This document shows, in pieces, positions 34,826-43,525 of a stretch of DNA of 45,257 bases. The number at the start of each line of letters is the position of its first letter. Position 1 is the first letter of the stretch. Below the pieces are notes generated by a model, which saw only the letters and a program-made list of their open reading frames with translations, searched no databases and had not been told where the DNA came from. The translations under genes and the position numbers were made by a program. The stretch spans positions 1 through 45,257 of the forward strand of contig CAIRUC010000077.1 of assembly GCA_903881665.1 (NCBI GenBank), given 5' to 3'. Source of the stretch: an uncultured Bacteroidota bacterium. GTDB taxonomy: Bacteria > Bacteroidota > Bacteroidia > AKYH767-A > OLB10.

Positions 34826-35879
34826 ATCTCTTAATATCATACTCCGCATGTATGGCATCTCCATATACCAAAAAACGCATCATTTCAAATCCTAATAAAG
34901 GACCCATCATAACACCTTTCGAGCCCAATCCGTTGAATATAAAAAGATTTTCTTTCTCAGGATGTTTTCCAAGAAATGGTCTTCTGTCAAAGGTCGCAGG
35001 TCGTATTCCCGCCCGTTGCGATGTAATTGTAAAGGGAACTTTAATTAGAGTTGCGACTCCTTCTTTTAGTTTTAATAAACCTTCAGTAGTTGGAGTAGGT
35101 GTGTAATCCTTCCATGTATAGGTTGCGCCGCAACGATACTGCTTATTTCCTAGCGGAATTATTTTAATACTGTCATGTATAATATAATCTGTAGGCAAAT
35201 TTTCTTCAATCGTAAAAGCAATCTCTTCTCCCTTTACGGGATTAAACGGAAGGTGTTTCCAGTCGTTTTCAAAGATGGCTTGGTAACCGGTGCAACTAAT
35301 AAATTTAGTGGCTTTAATGTCGTGGAAGAAATAGCCATTTTCTGTATTTATGAAGTCATTGCTGTTTATCCTTCCCGAATAATAACTATGGTTATCTGAA
35401 AGATATTCTTTCATCGCGATTACAAATTTTCCCGCATCTAACCATCCCGAATTATTAAGCCATTGTCCGCCAAATGGCGCATTCACATTTTCATGCACTT
35501 CATTTGCCAAGCATTCTTCACCTAAATAATCTTTGAATTTATCTTGTGCTGATCTTGCTATCCAGTCGTTCCTATTGCCATGGTCATGGTAAATCTCAAA
35601 TACTGGCATGTCAAAGAAAAACTGCTTGCCAGTTGCCTTTTCAATCGATTTAAAGGTGTTTCTAGCAAAAGGAAGAAATTCATCCGCTCTCCAACTTAGT
35701 ACGATTCTTCGCCCCGTAATTGGGTGCATCATTCCTGAAGCAACCTTACTGGAGGTGTATGTCAGGTCTTCGTCAACAACTACTACTTTTTTCCCTTCCT
35801 GCAATAAATGCCAGGCCAATAAGCTGCCGGCCAATCCTTGTCCGGAAATTAAATAGTCTATTTCTCGTAACTGCGTCAC
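34788..35879 (-). CDS. FAD-dependent oxidoreductase, DAO family
   Basis: A 363-residue flavoprotein. The nucleotide-binding motif is GQGLAG (13-18), followed by VASGMMHPITGRRIV near residue 48 and FNGLGSKGVMMGP at the C-terminal end, as in glycine/D-amino acid oxidase-like and MnmC-C-like enzymes. It should oxidise an amine at a C-N bond; the substrate is not known. The start is a GTG at 35879, seven bases after the stop of the propeller gene, so the two are in one operon. Its 3' end overlaps the M48 protease gene by 38 bases. Confidence 0.87.
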   Translation of the reverse strand: MTQLREIDYLISGQGLAGSLLAWHLLQEGKKVVVVDEDLTYTSSKVASGMMHPITGRRIVLSWRADEFLPFARNTFKSIEKATGKQFFFDMPVFEIYHDHGNRNDWIARSAQDKFKDYLGEECLANEVHENVNAPFGGQWLNNSGWLDAGKFVIAMKEYLSDNHSYYSGRINSNDFINTENGYFFHDIKATKFISCTGYQAIFENDWKHLPFNPVKGEEIAFTIEENLPTDYIIHDSIKIIPLGNKQYRCGATYTWKDYTPTPTTEGLLKLKEGVATLIKVPFTITSQRAGIRPATFDRRPFLGKHPEKENLFIFNGLGSKGVMMGPLLGFEMMRFLVYGDAIHAEYDIKRFSEAYYSSVATK

Positions 35880-35886
35880 CGTTAGT

Positions 35887-36786
35887 TTATGGCCGTTTGC
35901 CTTTGTAGGATACTAAAGCAATTTTATCTCCTTTAGGACTCATTGTTAATCGATAAAAGGTTCCTACAGTTTTGCTAAAATCAGCTACTTCAACCCATTT
36001 TGCACCTTCTTCATGCGTGTCAATGCTGAATAGTTTTCCTCCATTGCCAATGTATACTTTCATGTCATTTCCCCAGCAATAGTCTTCAATATCTCCTGGC
36101 ATTTCTGCTAAAGGGCTACGTTCTTGAGTGGTAAAATTAAATTTCGTAAGAATATTTTTTCCGTCGCTATTTTTTAAAATGTAACTTAAATCAGCACTTC
36201 CTGGAATTTTTGCCAAACATCTTCCAAATCCACCAAAAGGCATCAATATAATGGATTGTTGTGGGATAAGGTCGAATTGTTGAAGTGATCCTCCGCCACC
36301 ATTTAACATATAGGTTCCTAAGGTGGTGTCATTCATCCAACAATAGTAAGCAACTGAATCTTCATTGGGTATTAATAATCCCGGCTCCGATCCGTCGAAT
36401 GGTAATTCATAAAAGCGTTGCGCTTTGTCTATGTCTACTCTTATTATCGAAAGCTTATCTCTGTAAAAAGGAATAGGGTAGGGTTGATATTCGCTTTCTG
36501 GAGTAGATGTAACTTGTTTGGTTTCTTTTGTTTTTAAATTGTAGCTGTAAATATCACTTTGGATAGTGTCGGGCATACTAGCAAACCAAATCATGCTTCC
36601 GTCTTTTGAAAAACAAGGTTGATTGTCATAAAAATCATTGTCGGTAACTCTTGCCGGTGCTCCCGCGATTTGCTTTCCGTCTTTGGTAGCTAAATCAATT
36701 AGCCATATTTCTGTGCTGCTCGATTGTGCAACTGCAAATGATAAATTAAGAGATAAAAGAATAACTGTAAGAATACGATTTTTCAT
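35887..36786 (-). CDS. exported beta-propeller protein, TolB/WD40-like
   Basis: A 299-residue exported protein with signal peptide MKNRILTVILLSLNLSFAVA. Several propeller blades of the WD40-like/PD40 type follow (for example DNQPCFSKDGSMIWFAS, RLTMSPKGDKIALVS). It is likely periplasmic. I use the ATG at 36786; a frame 13 codons longer lacks a signal start. It precedes the FAD oxidoreductase gene. Function unknown; this is not the T9SS or Tol system itself. Confidence 0.8.
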   Translation of the reverse strand: MKNRILTVILLSLNLSFAVAQSSSTEIWLIDLATKDGKQIAGAPARVTDNDFYDNQPCFSKDGSMIWFASMPDTIQSDIYSYNLKTKETKQVTSTPESEYQPYPIPFYRDKLSIIRVDIDKAQRFYELPFDGSEPGLLIPNEDSVAYYCWMNDTTLGTYMLNGGGGSLQQFDLIPQQSIILMPFGGFGRCLAKIPGSADLSYILKNSDGKNILTKFNFTTQERSPLAEMPGDIEDYCWGNDMKVYIGNGGKLFSIDTHEEGAKWVEVADFSKTVGTFYRLTMSPKGDKIALVSYKGKRP

Positions 36787-36839
36787 AGTTCCAATTTTTG
36801 TTGGTGCAATATCGTAAATTTTCATGATTTTACAATGAT

Positions 36840-37490
36840 TTAAGGTTTCCTTTTTCGCACAATTTGATTTTTATTCATCCCTGGTTTTAGGTGTATTTCT
36901 CTGATTAAGCCTTTAGTATATCCTTGAAGGATTAATGTATCTTCGGTTAATGCTACCAGTTTCACACTGTCTAATCGGCCTTCAAAACGAATGTCGCGTG
37001 CAATAGTTCTGTTGTAGATGCCAAATTTCTGACTCACTTTGTAGGCCTTAACGTTCGATAGTAATTGCAGCATCGATTGTTGTTCCATTAAATAATAGTT
37101 TTTTGTAAGTTTAAATTCTTGTTCCGCACGTCGTTGTGAAAAGTTTCCGCTGATGCTGTAAAATAGTAACGATGGGGAGTATAGAAATAACAGAAGGCTT
37201 GAAAAGTATAGACCGAAATAAATTTGATATAATTTTTTTTCTGATTTCCGAATAGCCCAACCTGCAATGATTAATCCACTGCAAAAGGCTACGCTCATTA
37301 GGTAGTTGCTAGTATTTTCTATGTTAATTATTATAGCAATTAATGCAACTAGTACTAACGCAAAATGGATGATGATGAAAATGTTCAGCGTTTTATGGCT
37401 GAATTTTTTCGAGAGCACCGTTAGTACAAATGCTCCAACTAAGGCTATTATGTATAGAATAACAGTGGTAATCAGTAAAAGTGCATTCAT
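36840..37490 (-). CDS. small polytopic membrane protein coupled to uvrB
   Basis: A 216-residue protein with four hydrophobic segments in the first 115 residues (LLLITTVILYIIALVGAFVL, FIIIHFALVLVALIAIII, YLMSVAFCSGLIIAGWAI, YFGLYFSSLLLFLYS), then a soluble domain of about 95 residues. Its ATG comes one base after the uvrB stop codon, so translation is coupled. I recognise no family. The propeller gene follows after 53 bases. The coupling could be incidental or point to a membrane-linked repair role. Confidence 0.7.
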   Translation of the reverse strand: MNALLLITTVILYIIALVGAFVLTVLSKKFSHKTLNIFIIIHFALVLVALIAIIINIENTSNYLMSVAFCSGLIIAGWAIRKSEKKLYQIYFGLYFSSLLLFLYSPSLLFYSISGNFSQRRAEQEFKLTKNYYLMEQQSMLQLLSNVKAYKVSQKFGIYNRTIARDIRFEGRLDSVKLVALTEDTLILQGYTKGLIREIHLKPGMNKNQIVRKRKP

Positions 37491-37491
37491 C

Positions 37492-39519
37492 TTAATGATC
37501 GAATTTTTCTTTCTGTAATTTTTCTAGTTGATAGAGTTCATCTCTAAAACGAGCGGCTCCCATGAAATCGAGTTCTTTCGCCGATTTTTCCATGTTTTTC
37601 TTTGCCGTCGAAATAAGTTTGTCGAGTTGTTCTCTACTCATGTATTGAACCACGGGGTCTGCTGCTACGCTCGATATTTCTGGCTCTATATAGGCTTTAA
37701 TATTGTTATTGCGAGATGCTGCCGCCGATTGTTGGAAGATGCCTTCTTTCGATTTATTAAGAGCTTGCGGTGTAAGTCCATGCGCTTCGTTATAGGCAAT
37801 TTGCTTGGCTCTCCTTCTTTCGGTTTCGTCAATCGTTTTTCGCATGCTGTCTGTGATCTTGTCAGCATACATGATTACTTTTCCATTTAAATTACGTGCC
37901 GCTCTTCCTGAGGTTTGCGTCAACGAACGATGCGATCGTAAAAAGCCTTCTTTGTCGGCATCTAATATGGCTACTAAAGACACTTCTGGTAAGTCTAGAC
38001 CTTCTCTTAATAGGTTGATGCCAATTAATACATCAAATACTCCTAATCGTAAATCTCGTAGTATTTCTACACGTTCTAATGTCTCCACTTCCGAGTGGAT
38101 ATACCTGCATTTTACGTCTAATCGGGTTAAATATTTCGCAAGTTCTTCCGCCATTCGTTTCGTCAAAGTAGTAACAAGAATTCTTTCGTCACGCTTTATT
38201 ATTTTTTGAATTTCTTCTAATAAATCATCTACCTGATTTCCTACCGGACGAACTTCTATTGGTGGATCTAATAATCCCGTAGGCCTGATTACTTGTTCTA
38301 CAATTACGCCTTCCGATTTTTGTAACTCATATTCGGCAGGAGTAGCACTTACAAATATGACTTGCTCTAAAAGGGTTTCAAATTCATCAAATTTCAATGG
38401 TCGATTATCCATTGCTGCAGGTAAACGGAATCCGTATTCTACCAGATTTTGCTTTCTAGATCGGTCACCACCAAACATCGCTCTTATCTGAGGCACAGTT
38501 ACGTGACTTTCATCAATTACCATTAAAAAATCATCTGGGAAATAGTCAAGTAAACAGAACGGTCGTGCGCCTTCGCTTCTTCCATCAAAGTATCTAGAGT
38601 AATTTTCAATGCCTGAACAATAACCTAATTCACGAATCATTTCTAAATCAAATACCACACGATCTTCTAATCGTTTTGCTTCAAGATGCTTTCCTGTTTC
38701 TTTGAAGTAATCAACCTGCTTCATCATGTCTTCTTGTATCTGATGAATTGCGCCTTGCTGTCGCGATTGACTAGTTACAAATAAATTGGCTGGGAAAATG
38801 GCTAAGTGCTCATGTCGGTCGTATTTTTTTCCTGTCGATGGCTCTATCGTTGCTAATTCTTCTATCTCATCACCAAAAAAGCTAATCCGAATCGCTAAGT
38901 CACTGTAAGCTGGAAAAACATCTACTGTATCACCTTGTACCCTAAAATTACCTCGCTTAAATTCTGCTGTAGTTCGTGAATATAAACTCGATACTAATTG
39001 ATGTAAGAATCCATTTCTACTGATTTGTTGTCCTTTTTGTATGCGAACAATGTTTTCTGCAAAGTCAGCAGGATTTCCCATTCCGTAAATGCAACTTACC
39101 GAAGAAACTACAATGATGTCCCTTCTTCCCGATAATAATGATGTGGTGGTGCTTAAGCGTAGCTTTTCAATTTCTTCATTAATCGATAAATCTTTTTCAA
39201 TGTATGTGTTGGTGGTAGGAAGGTAGGCTTCTGGTTGATAGTAGTCATAATACGAAACAAAATATTCTACAGCATTATTCGGGAAGAATTGTTTGAACTC
39301 TCCGTATAACTGCGCTGCTAAGGTCTTATTATGACTTAATACTAACGTTGGTTTTTGTACATTTTTTATAAGATTCGCAACGGTAAATGTTTTACCCGAA
39401 CCCGTAACACCTAATAGCGTTTGGGCAAAGTCCCCACGATCAACTCCTTCCGTTAATTGCTTAATCGCTTCAGGTTGATCTCCAGTTGGTTGAAAAACTG
39501 ATACTAATTCGAAATTCAT
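37492..39519 (-). CDS. uvrB: excinuclease ABC subunit B (UvrB)
   Basis: A 675-residue damage-verifying helicase-like protein. Walker A is GVTGSGKT (37-44), the beta-hairpin region YYDYYQPEAYLP (about 90-101), DESH in the Walker B, helicase motifs VI QTSGRAARN, and a C-terminal UVR domain (LDKLISTAKKNMEKSAKELD) that binds UvrC. The length is normal. The -7 element ends four bases before the ATG, so the mRNA is leaderless or nearly so. It is divergent from the gene at 39687 and is followed by a one-base-spaced membrane protein gene. Confidence 0.98.
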   Translation of the reverse strand: MNFELVSVFQPTGDQPEAIKQLTEGVDRGDFAQTLLGVTGSGKTFTVANLIKNVQKPTLVLSHNKTLAAQLYGEFKQFFPNNAVEYFVSYYDYYQPEAYLPTTNTYIEKDLSINEEIEKLRLSTTTSLLSGRRDIIVVSSVSCIYGMGNPADFAENIVRIQKGQQISRNGFLHQLVSSLYSRTTAEFKRGNFRVQGDTVDVFPAYSDLAIRISFFGDEIEELATIEPSTGKKYDRHEHLAIFPANLFVTSQSRQQGAIHQIQEDMMKQVDYFKETGKHLEAKRLEDRVVFDLEMIRELGYCSGIENYSRYFDGRSEGARPFCLLDYFPDDFLMVIDESHVTVPQIRAMFGGDRSRKQNLVEYGFRLPAAMDNRPLKFDEFETLLEQVIFVSATPAEYELQKSEGVIVEQVIRPTGLLDPPIEVRPVGNQVDDLLEEIQKIIKRDERILVTTLTKRMAEELAKYLTRLDVKCRYIHSEVETLERVEILRDLRLGVFDVLIGINLLREGLDLPEVSLVAILDADKEGFLRSHRSLTQTSGRAARNLNGKVIMYADKITDSMRKTIDETERRRAKQIAYNEAHGLTPQALNKSKEGIFQQSAAASRNNNIKAYIEPEISSVAADPVVQYMSREQLDKLISTAKKNMEKSAKELDFMGAARFRDELYQLEKLQKEKFDH

Positions 39520-39523
39520 GGGT

Positions 39524-39531
39524 CAAAGATA
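39524..39531 (-). promoter_or_regulatory. -7 promoter element of uvrB, touching the start codon
   Basis: On the minus strand TATCTTTG is followed by ACCC and then the ATG at 39519. The start site of transcription should lie on or next to the A of ATG. Confidence 0.55.
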
Positions 39532-39686
39532 AGGTTATTCTAACTCATATATTTAAATCAAACAATCAAGAATTCCTCTGTGAAACAATAGATAACTAGT
39601 TTTGTATTATTAAAAATAAGTTTGGTCGTCTTCGTCATTGAGCGGAATCGAGATATTGCTTATTTTTATTCGCTCATTCTAATCAC

Positions 39687-40583
39687 ATGAAAAAAAATAT
39701 TCTTCTTGTTTATCTCTCATTATGGTTTGTTCCTGTTCATGCGCAATCCGATACCATTGAACTGTTTTCTCCCGTTATTATTAGTGATGTATCTGTAAAT
39801 ACGGGTTGGTCGGCTTCTACTATGGAAATTTTTACAGTTAATGATTTCAGGAAGTTGGCTCCTAATGGTTCTTTATTGAAAAATGCCAACGGATTGTATT
39901 CGGGGTATCTGTCTAACGAATTTAATAATTCTATGTTTTCGTTATCGGTTCATCTGAAATTTGCAGATAAGATAAAAGGTACTATGAAACTGAATCCTCA
40001 AGTGCGAGCTGGTCTGATGTTTTATGGTGCAGGCGAGCATTCTACAGTTTTTTTTAATCAACAAAGAATACCTATCGATACTTTAACTTCGAGTAACTCA
40101 AATGCTGTTATTTATGTCGATTCGGTAAACGAGCAACGTTACTATTGTACCTATAATTCGCATCAAATTCGCCTCGATTTGTCGGTTTTGTTTTCTACAA
40201 ATGGTAAATCTGCTTGGAAGTTATATAGCGGACTAGGTTTTACTTTGGGAAGTACCGTGAATAATACAACTACTGTTCAATTACAAAAAAATGAAAATGT
40301 GGAGTATTATTTCCCAGGCGGACAATATTATGCTTCACAGTCAATTTATCCTTTTTTTAATGATCAAATTGAAAGATTTGTAAATAAAAACAGTATCGTA
40401 GGTTCTGTCTATGCACCATTAGGGGCTTCGCTTCGATTAGGAAAGAGGAGGGAATTTTGGAAACGTCTTTACGTTTATTATGAAGTCCGTCCGTCAATCG
40501 ACTATTTTAATATCCCAGAAATCAAATCAATTACAAGCGGAAATGTCAATCAGATGCTCGGATTGAAGGTTTCTTGTGAATAA
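39687..40583 (+). CDS. exported protein of unknown function, probably outer membrane
   Basis: A 298-residue protein with signal peptide MKKNILLVYLSLWFVPVHAQ. Alternating hydrophobic beta-strand pattern (SLSVHLKFADKIKGTMKL, PQVRAGLMFYGAGEH, WKLYSGLGFTLGSTVN, YVYYEVRPSIDYF) and an aromatic C-terminal strand suggest an outer-membrane or periplasmic beta protein. There is no T9SS sorting domain and no lipobox. It stands divergent from uvrB and before the FKBP gene. I recognise no family. Confidence 0.7.
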   Translation: MKKNILLVYLSLWFVPVHAQSDTIELFSPVIISDVSVNTGWSASTMEIFTVNDFRKLAPNGSLLKNANGLYSGYLSNEFNNSMFSLSVHLKFADKIKGTMKLNPQVRAGLMFYGAGEHSTVFFNQQRIPIDTLTSSNSNAVIYVDSVNEQRYYCTYNSHQIRLDLSVLFSTNGKSAWKLYSGLGFTLGSTVNNTTTVQLQKNENVEYYFPGGQYYASQSIYPFFNDQIERFVNKNSIVGSVYAPLGASLRLGKRREFWKRLYVYYEVRPSIDYFNIPEIKSITSGNVNQMLGLKVSCE

Positions 40584-40649
40584 TTGGTTAAAATGAGAAA
40601 GATTCAGGCAATTTAGTGGTCAATTCGTTCCTTGCTTCAACTGTTTTCT

Positions 40650-40657
40650 TATTTTTG
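40650..40657 (+). promoter_or_regulatory. -7 promoter element of the FKBP gene
   Basis: TATTTTTG matches TAnnTTTG, 19 bases before the ATG at 40677. No clear TTG at -33. Confidence 0.45.
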
Positions 40658-40676
40658 CAGCCTCAATCATTTATAC

Positions 40677-41366
40677 ATGAAACTTAAGCAATTAATGCTC
40701 CCTGCGTTTGTTGTAGCCATGATGGCTGCTTCTTGTAACGCACAGGACAAATCGAAATCAAACGCAAATATGAAAAACGAAAAGGATACCGTAAGTTACG
40801 GTTTAGGCGTTTCTATTGCTAACAACTTCAAAACTAGTAACTTAGATTCAGTAGATGTGGATCTTATGGCGAAAGCGATGAAAGATGTTTTTGCAGGTAA
40901 GGCCAGCATGACGCAGGAAGATGCTGATAAAGCTATCAATGCATTCATGATGAAAAAAGAGAAAGTGAAAGGCGATGCAAACGTTGAGAAAGGTAAAGCT
41001 TTCCTTGAAGAAAACAAGAAAAAGCCGGGTGTTATCACAACAGCTTCAGGTTTACAATACCAAATCATTAAAGAAGGTACTGGCGCTAAACCAACATTGA
41101 ACGATAAAATTACTGCTCATTACCATGGAACATTAATCGATGGAACAGTATTCGACAGTTCTGTTGATCGCGGACAGCCTGCATCTTTCCCTGTTAGCGG
41201 TGTAATACCGGGTTGGACAGAAGCTTTACAGTTAATGTCTGTAGGCTCTAAGTGGAAATTGGTTCTTCCTTCAAATCTTGCTTACGGCGAACGTGGTGCA
41301 GGTGGGAAAATTGGACCAAATAGCGTATTGATTTTCGAAGTTGAATTAATCAGCATCGACAAATAA
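40677..41366 (+). CDS. FKBP-type peptidyl-prolyl isomerase lipoprotein
   Basis: A 229-residue exported protein. The signal peptide ends MMAASC, a plausible lipobox, so it should be lipid-anchored. The dimerisation domain precedes a C-terminal FKBP domain (HYHGTLIDGTVFDSSVDRG, IPGWTEALQLMSVGSKWKL, GPNSVLIFEVELI). The arrangement is that of FkpA/Mip proteins, which assist folding in the periplasm. I use the ATG at 40677; the earlier TTG at 40632 lies upstream of the promoter element. A strong terminator follows. Confidence 0.92.
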   Translation: MKLKQLMLPAFVVAMMAASCNAQDKSKSNANMKNEKDTVSYGLGVSIANNFKTSNLDSVDVDLMAKAMKDVFAGKASMTQEDADKAINAFMMKKEKVKGDANVEKGKAFLEENKKKPGVITTASGLQYQIIKEGTGAKPTLNDKITAHYHGTLIDGTVFDSSVDRGQPASFPVSGVIPGWTEALQLMSVGSKWKLVLPSNLAYGERGAGGKIGPNSVLIFEVELISIDK

Positions 41367-41382
41367 TAAATCAAAATTTAAG

Positions 41383-41416
41383 AAAGCCCTGTAAGTTAAA
41401 CTTGCAGGGCTTTTTT
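41383..41416 (+). terminator. intrinsic terminator of the FKBP gene
   Basis: AAAGCCCTG (41383-41391) pairs with CAGGGCTTT (41405-41413), with an inner AAG/CTT extension, then a T run. It lies 16 bases after the stop codon. Confidence 0.9.
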
Positions 41417-41436
41417 GTTTTATCGTAAATTGATTG

Positions 41437-41652
41437 TTAAATCACTTTCCAATCCGGAGGATAAATACTTTTCGTATATTTTCTAGTCTTTGCCAGATTT
41501 CTTAAAATACCTATTCGTGATGGATGTCCGTACATACTTCTCAGCGTAAGAAAACGATCAAGTAAACTTTGTTGTTCCTCGCTTTGTGGGCGGAAATAGC
41601 GTTGATTAAATTCGTTCATTAACATAAGCACAGATTTTTTATCTATACTCAA
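41437..41652 (-). CDS. small hypothetical protein
   Basis: A frame of up to 71 codons (TTG at 41652; first ATG at 41625). The 62-residue version contains NQRYFRPQSEEQQSLLDRF and ends YTKSIYPPDWKVI. The composition is coding-like and no stop intervenes. It is charged, without signal peptide or membrane segment. I recognise no family; it may be an old gene fragment. Confidence 0.35.
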   Translation of the reverse strand: MSIDKKSVLMLMNEFNQRYFRPQSEEQQSLLDRFLTLRSMYGHPSRIGILRNLAKTRKYTKSIYPPDWKVI

Positions 41653-41788
41653 GTTACATTTAGTTTATTGTGTTCACTCCCATCTTTTGATGAATCAAAC
41701 TTTATGTTGGGTGAAACTTATTTTAATTTTAATCCCGGCGCGAGCATAGCTCCCCATCTTCAAATCAACAAATCTTCAAATTGTAAAA

Positions 41789-42781
41789 TTAAGGTCTAAT
41801 CCCCGTCCATTGTACAAACAAATTTTCATTTATGGATGTTGTGTTGTTTTTGAAATAAAATTGTCCGCCCCATTTGTAATTGATACAACTATACTCTGTG
41901 CTGTGCGATCCATTTATTACTTTAACTCTTGTTACGATTCTATTTTTTTCTACAACATCTTCTCTTGTAATTTTTTCTTCTTCACGGCGCGACGAAGCTA
42001 ATAATGGACGATGATTAATATCGGTTCCATCAGCGGGCACTTTTTTAATAGTAGCTGCTGGGGTTCTCTCTGATTTAAGGAGATGCTTTTTTTCTGATTT
42101 CAAAACGGCTGACTTTTTTTCTGCCAATACTTTTGTTGTTGAATTAAGTGCTGTTGTGTTTTTTTCTGCAGAAATACCAGCTTCTATTGTTTTAGCTTTT
42201 TGCGTTTGTATGGTTGTCATTTCATCTTTATTGCTTAATGAAGCCAGTGCCGAATCATTCGCATCACTCGGTTCTTTGTTAAGCGATATCGACGTTATTA
42301 TCGATTTAGAATAGTCTGTATCGAAATTAAATTCTTCAATGGTTTGATCGTATTTAATTTTAGCTACCGGCTGCTCGTATACTACCTCGTTTTCTTCTTC
42401 CCCTTGCTTGTAAAGTTTTACCCCAATTTTATAGGCATCAAATCCTGCGTCAATACGCTTTTGAGGCGCATTGGTGTTTATTTCGATAGTTTTAGTGATG
42501 TATCCAGGTTTGGTGAACATCAACGAGTATTTCTTATTATAGTCAAGCTTAAAGCGCATTTTACTGGCTCCCGATTGCGTAAAGGCATCTTTGCCATCTT
42601 TCTTGACTCTAATAACTACTTCGTTGAGGTCGCCTTTTTCGACATCTAGTTTTACTGGAATTTCTAGAAAGACTAGTTTTTGCGCTTGCCCAATGTGCGC
42701 AAGTAATAAAAAAGCGACCACTGTAATACATTTTATTGTGGTGTTATTAAATTGAAAATCAATTGTTTTCATTTTTTTCAT
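41789..42781 (-). CDS. exported protein with carboxypeptidase-regulatory-like N-terminal domain
   Basis: A 330-residue protein with signal sequence ending VAFLLLAHIGQAQ. Residues about 35-120 (DLNEVVIRVKKDGKDAF, SLMFTKPGYITKTIEIN) follow the beta-sandwich pattern of the domain that begins many Bacteroidota exported proteins. The rest is a low-complexity, lysine/serine/threonine rich stretch with no recognisable domain, ending SINENLFVQWTGIRP. The start ATG at 42781 or the ATG at 42772 are both possible. Function unknown. Confidence 0.72.
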   Translation of the reverse strand: MKKMKTIDFQFNNTTIKCITVVAFLLLAHIGQAQKLVFLEIPVKLDVEKGDLNEVVIRVKKDGKDAFTQSGASKMRFKLDYNKKYSLMFTKPGYITKTIEINTNAPQKRIDAGFDAYKIGVKLYKQGEEENEVVYEQPVAKIKYDQTIEEFNFDTDYSKSIITSISLNKEPSDANDSALASLSNKDEMTTIQTQKAKTIEAGISAEKNTTALNSTTKVLAEKKSAVLKSEKKHLLKSERTPAATIKKVPADGTDINHRPLLASSRREEEKITREDVVEKNRIVTRVKVINGSHSTEYSCINYKWGGQFYFKNNTTSINENLFVQWTGIRP

Positions 42782-42962
42782 TGTTTTAATGAGCCTTCAG
42801 CTGGTGTTTGCTAAATCAGAAATTCGTAATTTGACACTACTATGCATACCGATTCCATCGCTATTACGCAAATTAGTCTTTATGGTTTTCAGAATGATGC
42901 TTTTATACTACAATTCTTACAATCAGTTGTTGCGATTTAAATGCAGTCTAAATAGAGATTGT

Positions 42963-42970
42963 TAACTTTG
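42963..42970 (+). promoter_or_regulatory. -7 promoter element of the TPR/CxxC pair
   Basis: TAACTTTG matches TAnnTTTG, ten bases before the ATG at 42981. Confidence 0.45.
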
Positions 42971-42980
42971 CTTCTCAATA

Positions 42981-43511
42981 ATGATGAATTATAAATTTAT
43001 GCGTTTCTGGGGAATTCTATTTCTTTGTTTGATTGGTTCTTTTGCTTCTGCTCAAGATAAAAGGGCTTCTACTAAGTTTGTTAATCAGGCTTTGATCAAA
43101 TTTCGCCAGTCTAAAAACAACGACGCTATTCGTATGCTTACGAGTGCCATAAATGCTGACACCTTGAATGATGATGCATGGATTAAACGTGGCTTTATAA
43201 AAAGTAAGATCGGCGATTTTGAAGGTGAATTACACGATTATAATCGCGTAATTGCTATTCATCCTGATCATAAATGGGCTTATATTTCTAGAGGTGCTGC
43301 GTATAATAAAATGAAGAAATTTAATGAGGCGATCGACGATTTTAACAAAGCATTGTCAATCGATCCGAAAGATGCGGAAGCTTATAATAATAGAGGCTTC
43401 GCGAAAAAAGGATTAGGTGATAAAGAAGGCGCTTGCGTTGATTGGAATGCTTCTCGTGCTATGGGGAATTCCGAAGCTGCCATAATTTTGAAAAATAATA
43501 GTTGCAAATAA
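42981..43511 (+). CDS. exported TPR-repeat protein
   Basis: A 176-residue protein with signal peptide FWGILFLCLIGSFASAQ and about four TPR repeats (WIKRGFIKSKIGDFEGELHD, AYISRGAAYNKMKKFNEAID, AYNNRGFAKKGLGDKEGACV). The last repeat carries CVDWNASRAMGNSEA, typical of periplasmic Sel1/TPR-like proteins. The start is one of two adjacent ATGs. The next gene begins 14 bases after its stop. Likely a periplasmic adaptor. Confidence 0.82.
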   Translation: MMNYKFMRFWGILFLCLIGSFASAQDKRASTKFVNQALIKFRQSKNNDAIRMLTSAINADTLNDDAWIKRGFIKSKIGDFEGELHDYNRVIAIHPDHKWAYISRGAAYNKMKKFNEAIDDFNKALSIDPKDAEAYNNRGFAKKGLGDKEGACVDWNASRAMGNSEAAIILKNNSCK

Positions 43512-43525
43512 AATTAGCTTATCGT

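Noticed and set aside
39620..39660. Segment like the GTCATTGCGAGC-type interspersed repeats of other bacteria
   Set aside because: Only a short partial resemblance (CGTCATTGAGCGGAATCGAG), no dyad and no second copy in this window.
41700..41790. Direct repeat ATCTTCAAAT near the start of the gap before 41789
   Set aside because: Two short copies of ten bases in AT-rich DNA; no longer repeat structure or gene association.
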